DNA of 9,612 bases from Nitrospirota bacterium. GTDB lineage: Bacteria > Nitrospirota > Thermodesulfovibrionia > UBA6902 > BMS3Bbin08. The notes beneath the pieces are model-generated. The model saw only the letters and a list, made by a program, of their open reading frames with translations, was not told the DNA's origin and did not search any database. The stretch lies in the NCBI GenBank assembly GCA_016208845.1, contig JACQXH010000228.1, positions 1 through 9,612 of the forward strand, in the 5' to 3' direction. Below, piece by piece: positions 7,481 to 9,612 of this stretch. A program made the position numbers and the translations under genes. Position 1 is the first letter of the stretch, and each line of letters starts with the position of its first letter.

Positions 7481-8422
7481 ATGAAAAAGGCATCAAAGAT
7501 CTATGTTGCAGGCCACAACGGGCTTGCGGGTTCTGCAATTGTCAGAAGACTCAAGCAGAACGGTTACTCGAATATCATAGTAAAAACCAGCAAAGAGCTC
7601 GATCTTAGGAGACAGGCGGATACAGAAAACTTTTTTGACAGGGAAAGACCTGAATATGTCTTTCTGGCTGCTGCAAAAGTCGGAGGAATACACGCGAACA
7701 GTACTTACAAGGCAGAGTTTATTTATGACAACATGCTGATAGCGGCCAATGTAGTGAATTCATCATATAAATATACCGTGAAAAAGCTCCTTAATCTCGG
7801 CTCATCATGCATATATCCGAAGTTTGCAGCACAGCCCCTGAAGGAGGAATACATGCTTTCCGGAATCCTTGAACCTACGAACGAGCCTTATGCGGTTGCA
7901 AAAATATCTGCAATAAAGCTTTGCAGGTATTACAATGAACAATATGGGACAAACTTCATTTCTGTAATGCCGACTAATCTTTATGGACCCAATGATAATT
8001 TCAATCTTGAAACGGCCCATGTGCTTCCGGCGATAATCAGGAAGTTTCATATCGCCAAGCTGTTGTTAAGGCAGGATTTCAATGTCACGCTGTGGGGCAG
8101 CGGCGAGCCATTCAGGGAATTTCTATATGTGGACGACCTTGCAGATGCCTGCGTGTTTCTTATGGAAAACCATGATTATAGGGATATTGGAGAATTCATC
8201 AACGTCGGGACAGGGGAAGACATTCAGATTAAGGATCTGGCTGTGCTTGTCAGGAGAACAGTAGGATTTGAGGGGAACATTAAGTACGACTTGTCCAGAC
8301 CGGACGGCACTCCTAAAAAACTCCTTGATATATCGAAAATTAAATCTATGGGCTGGCTCCCGAAGACGCGACTTGAAGCGGGCATAGAAATAAATTACAG
8401 GTGGTATGCCGATGAGCAGTGA
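7481..8422 (+). CDS. fcl: GDP-L-fucose synthase (GDP-4-keto-6-deoxymannose epimerase/reductase)
   Basis: This enzyme performs the 3,5-epimerisation and NADPH-dependent 4-reduction that turn the Gmd product into GDP-L-fucose. The 313-residue length is typical. The nucleotide-binding loop is G11-H-N-G-L-A-G (AGHNGLAGSA). The catalytic set seen in the E. coli enzyme is present, shifted by one: S108 and C110 (GSSCIYP), Y137 and K141 (EPYAVAKIS), and H180 (ETAHVLPAIIRKFH). WGSGEPFREFLYVDDLADAC and PDGTPKKLLD are family signatures. The start lies only 5 nt after the gmd stop with a weak AGAAAGA ribosome site, so translation is probably coupled to gmd. A repeat copy begins about 30 nt after the stop. 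No terminator hairpin with a T run is visible there. Confidence 0.97.
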   Translation: MKKASKIYVAGHNGLAGSAIVRRLKQNGYSNIIVKTSKELDLRRQADTENFFDRERPEYVFLAAAKVGGIHANSTYKAEFIYDNMLIAANVVNSSYKYTVKKLLNLGSSCIYPKFAAQPLKEEYMLSGILEPTNEPYAVAKISAIKLCRYYNEQYGTNFISVMPTNLYGPNDNFNLETAHVLPAIIRKFHIAKLLLRQDFNVTLWGSGEPFREFLYVDDLADACVFLMENHDYRDIGEFINVGTGEDIQIKDLAVLVRRTVGFEGNIKYDLSRPDGTPKKLLDISKIKSMGWLPKTRLEAGIEINYRWYADEQ

Positions 8423-8463
8423 TAAAATCAAGCCGAGAAATAGAAATAAGAAAGGGGTCACAA

Positions 8464-8501
8464 GAAAAAAAAGGGTCACTTCTTTAACTTTGAGCGTGCC
8501 C
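8464..8501 (+). repeat. Transposase-associated bulged-hairpin repeat, copy 2
   Basis: This is a near-identical copy of the 5051-5087 repeat: an A run, then AGGGTCACTTCTTTAACTTT. The hairpin is kept although the stem bases differ. GGG and CAC (8473-8479) pair with GTGCCC (8496-8501) around a bulged T at 8476. A shorter partial copy, AAAGGGGTCAC, lies just before it at 8451-8461. No transposase gene accompanies this copy. Its right arm runs straight into the group II intron-like sequence. Confidence 0.65.
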
Positions 8502-8630
8502 AGCGAAGGGTGGCGCATACTAACTGGTGAAAGTCCGGTCATGGTAAGAACCAGAGCCATATAGCTTGGATGGCAGGGATCATGTCAACGTAATCTTCTG
8601 AAGCCCCTCGACAAAGAGCAACAGTTTAGT
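8496..8630 (+). mobile_element. Probable group II intron fragment (5' part of domain I)
   Basis: The sequence reads GTGCCCAGCGAAGGGTGG and then forms consecutive small hairpins: CCC/GGG (8499-8510); ACTGG-TGAAAGT-CCGGT (8523-8539); TGGT-AAGA-ACCA (8542-8553); GCCAT...ATGGC (8556-8574). The order GTG(YG)CCCAGC...GGGTGG, CTGGTGAAAGTCC, ACCAGAGCCATATAGC, TTGGATGGCAGGG is the familiar 5' end of bacterial group II intron ribozymes. These are self-splicing retroelements that move with an encoded reverse transcriptase. Here no reverse transcriptase frame and no domain V-like hairpin follow, so only the start remains and it is presumably inert. The right boundary is approximate. The assignment rests on recalled intron sequences and visible stems, not on an alignment. 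Confidence 0.6.
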
Positions 8631-9113
8631 CCTTTTGCATCTAACTATCTCAGCTTGAATTATTATACAATTTGGCTTGGGCAGTAGCGATAGATGCTGT
8701 TCGTTTTAAGACCACTTTCCGAGCGAGATCCAAAGCATATTTGCGGAATATCGCCAGAAAGTGAATTGACTGCTCCGGCAAGGGGAAGGGGGATACATGC
8801 AGGAGATTTTTATACAGTTTTATAGTGGCATATTGTATACTTTTTATATCAGGTCATTGTCCGCTGAGGTGAAAATATATGAAACAACCTGAAAACTAAT
8901 TCCCGAGCGGTGCAATGCCTTGAGGCGATTACAGTCTCTTAAGTCTTTGGATAACGATACTTTTTGAATGATTTCCGCAAAAAAATCCTAATTACTGCGC
9001 CAATAGGCTTCCGCCGATCTCACTCCGATCTGACGGCTTAGTTTAAAATCCTCTTTCCCGAAATATATCACTATCCCCTTTTATTTTCTTAATTGCAACA
9101 GGACGCTTTAACC
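8631..9113. other. Gene-free stretch of eroded DNA
   Basis: No open frame here shows a recognisable protein. A ribosome-site-like GAGGTG (8865-8870) precedes ATG at 8879, but the frame closes after six codons (MKQPEN, TAA at 8897-8899). It could be a leader peptide or the stump of a lost gene. TATACT (8836-8841) upstream is a possible -10 box, and TATACA/TGTATA form a short inverted repeat around 8812-8838. On the minus strand, scattered open pieces such as YFGKEDFKLSRQIGVRSAEA (about 9005-9065) look protein-like but match nothing I can name. The stretch is best read as decayed accessory DNA. Confidence 0.5.
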
Positions 9114-9135
9114 AAATGCAATTAATATTGCATTT
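9114..9135. promoter_or_regulatory. Perfect 9-bp palindrome upstream of ATPase gene (candidate operator)
   Basis: AAATGCAAT (9114-9122) and ATTGCATTT (9127-9135) are perfect inverted repeats with a 4-nt TAAT spacer, typical in size of a dimeric repressor's operator. The right arm includes TTGCAT (9128-9133), which with TAGTAT (9151-9156) 17 nt later could be a promoter. A transcript from it would start almost on the ATG at 9165, implying a leaderless message, which fits the absence of a ribosome site. The palindrome is certain; its role is inferred. Confidence 0.45.
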
Positions 9136-9164
9136 AGTAGCACTATATGGTAGTATGGTTGCAT

Positions 9165-9612
9165 ATGGTACAGAGACAGTTTTGGCTTCAAAAGATCAAG
9201 AAAAGCCTGCAGAAGCGTTCGGTGCTTTGGCTATCCGGGGTGCGGCGTGCAGGGAAAACGATGCTTTGCAAAAGTATTCCAGGAGTTGAATATTTTGATT
9301 GCGAGCTGCCGAGTGTGCGGCGTATGATGGAAGACCCTCAGTCCTTCCTCGAAGATCTAAAGGGACGTACGATAATCCTGGATGAGATCCATCGTCTTTC
9401 CAATCCGTCTGAAATGCTTAAAATAGCCGCCGACCATTTTCCCGGAATAAAAATTGTAGCGACCGGATCGTCTACGCTCGGAGCTTCGGCAAAATTTAAA
9501 GATACTCTGGCCGGCAGAAAGCTTGAACTCTGGCTTACGCCTATGATTTCAGAGGATCTTGTTGATTTTAAGTATACAGATCATGCTCACAGATTTTTGC
9601 ATGGAGGGCTTC
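9165..9612 (+). CDS. ATPase of the AAA_14/DUF4143 type (N-terminal part, runs off window)
   Basis: The frame is open from ATG 9165 for 149 codons to the window end. Residues 25-32 are a Walker A loop, GVRRAGKT. TIILDE at 69-74 is Walker B (D73, E74), followed by IHRL. IKIVATGSSTL (about 95-105) is the sensor strand typical of this family, and KFKDTLAGRKLELWLTPM follows the usual LAGR...L.P pattern that leads to the C-terminal DUF4143 region, which lies outside the window. These solitary ATPases are widespread in bacteria and archaea and of unknown physiological role; some are suspected toxin-antitoxin or mobile-gene components. An in-frame ATG at 9147 would add six residues. Neither start has a clear ribosome site, so a leaderless start is possible. 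The gene looks unrelated to the polysaccharide genes and probably marks the edge of the locus. Confidence 0.9.
   Translation, partial: MVQRQFWLQKIKKSLQKRSVLWLSGVRRAGKTMLCKSIPGVEYFDCELPSVRRMMEDPQSFLEDLKGRTIILDEIHRLSNPSEMLKIAADHFPGIKIVATGSSTLGASAKFKDTLAGRKLELWLTPMISEDLVDFKYTDHAHRFLHGGL

Noticed and set aside
8123..8560. Minus-strand open frame of 145 codons with a hydrophobic stretch
   Set aside because: It lies mostly antisense to fcl, which is certain. The hydrophobic part comes from A-rich repeat sequence read backwards, and it shows no family motif.
8990..9050. Sequence resembling a sequencing adapter (CTCCGATCT)
   Set aside because: The match is short and the surrounding sequence does not follow a known adapter; coincidence is the simpler explanation.

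Overview
This window looks like a degraded cell-surface polysaccharide (O-antigen, capsule or exopolysaccharide type) region from an environmental, probably anaerobic Gram-negative bacterium. The mixed base composition, Shine-Dalgarno sites, two radical SAM enzymes, a REP-associated transposase and dispersed ATTCCC/GGGAAT hairpins would suit Nitrospirota, Desulfobacterota or a related candidate phylum. That placement is an impression from style and not a demonstrated assignment.

Layout. Positions 1-1271 (minus strand) hold a B12-binding-domain radical SAM enzyme whose C-terminus lies beyond the window. It is divergent from a second radical SAM protein with a SPASM-type C-terminus (1391-2362). 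Next comes a decayed family-2 glycosyltransferase (2397-2865, one frameshift and two in-frame stops). An intact GDP-mannose 3,5-epimerase-like gene follows (2928-3923, TTG start). It overlaps by 4 nt a family-4 glycosyltransferase (3920-4979) that has lost an internal segment and ends early in a second frame. A REP-associated tyrosine (RAYT/Y1) transposase with a DnaA-C-like tail (5113-6126) sits between a bulged-hairpin repeat upstream and a nested palindromic repeat cluster downstream. Then come intact gmd and fcl (6348-8422), the two-step route from GDP-mannose to GDP-L-fucose. After fcl there is a second copy of the transposase-upstream repeat (8464-8501). It runs straight into a structured sequence resembling the 5' end (domain I) of a group II intron. 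About 480 bp without a recognisable gene follow, then a palindrome and the start of an AAA_14/DUF4143-type ATPase (9165 to the window end).

How the genes work together. Three intact sugar-nucleotide enzymes (GME-like, Gmd, Fcl) all act on GDP-mannose or its product, so the locus could supply GDP-L-fucose and a GDP-L-galactose/gulose-type sugar. Both glycosyltransferases that might use these donors here are broken. The region therefore looks like one where precursor supply survives while local transferases are eroding, with repeats and mobile-element debris at the boundaries. The most notable structural observation is that direct copies of the transposase-associated repeat bracket a 3.4-kb block holding the transposase plus gmd-fcl. 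I see no clear evidence of a wholly new defence or metabolic system.
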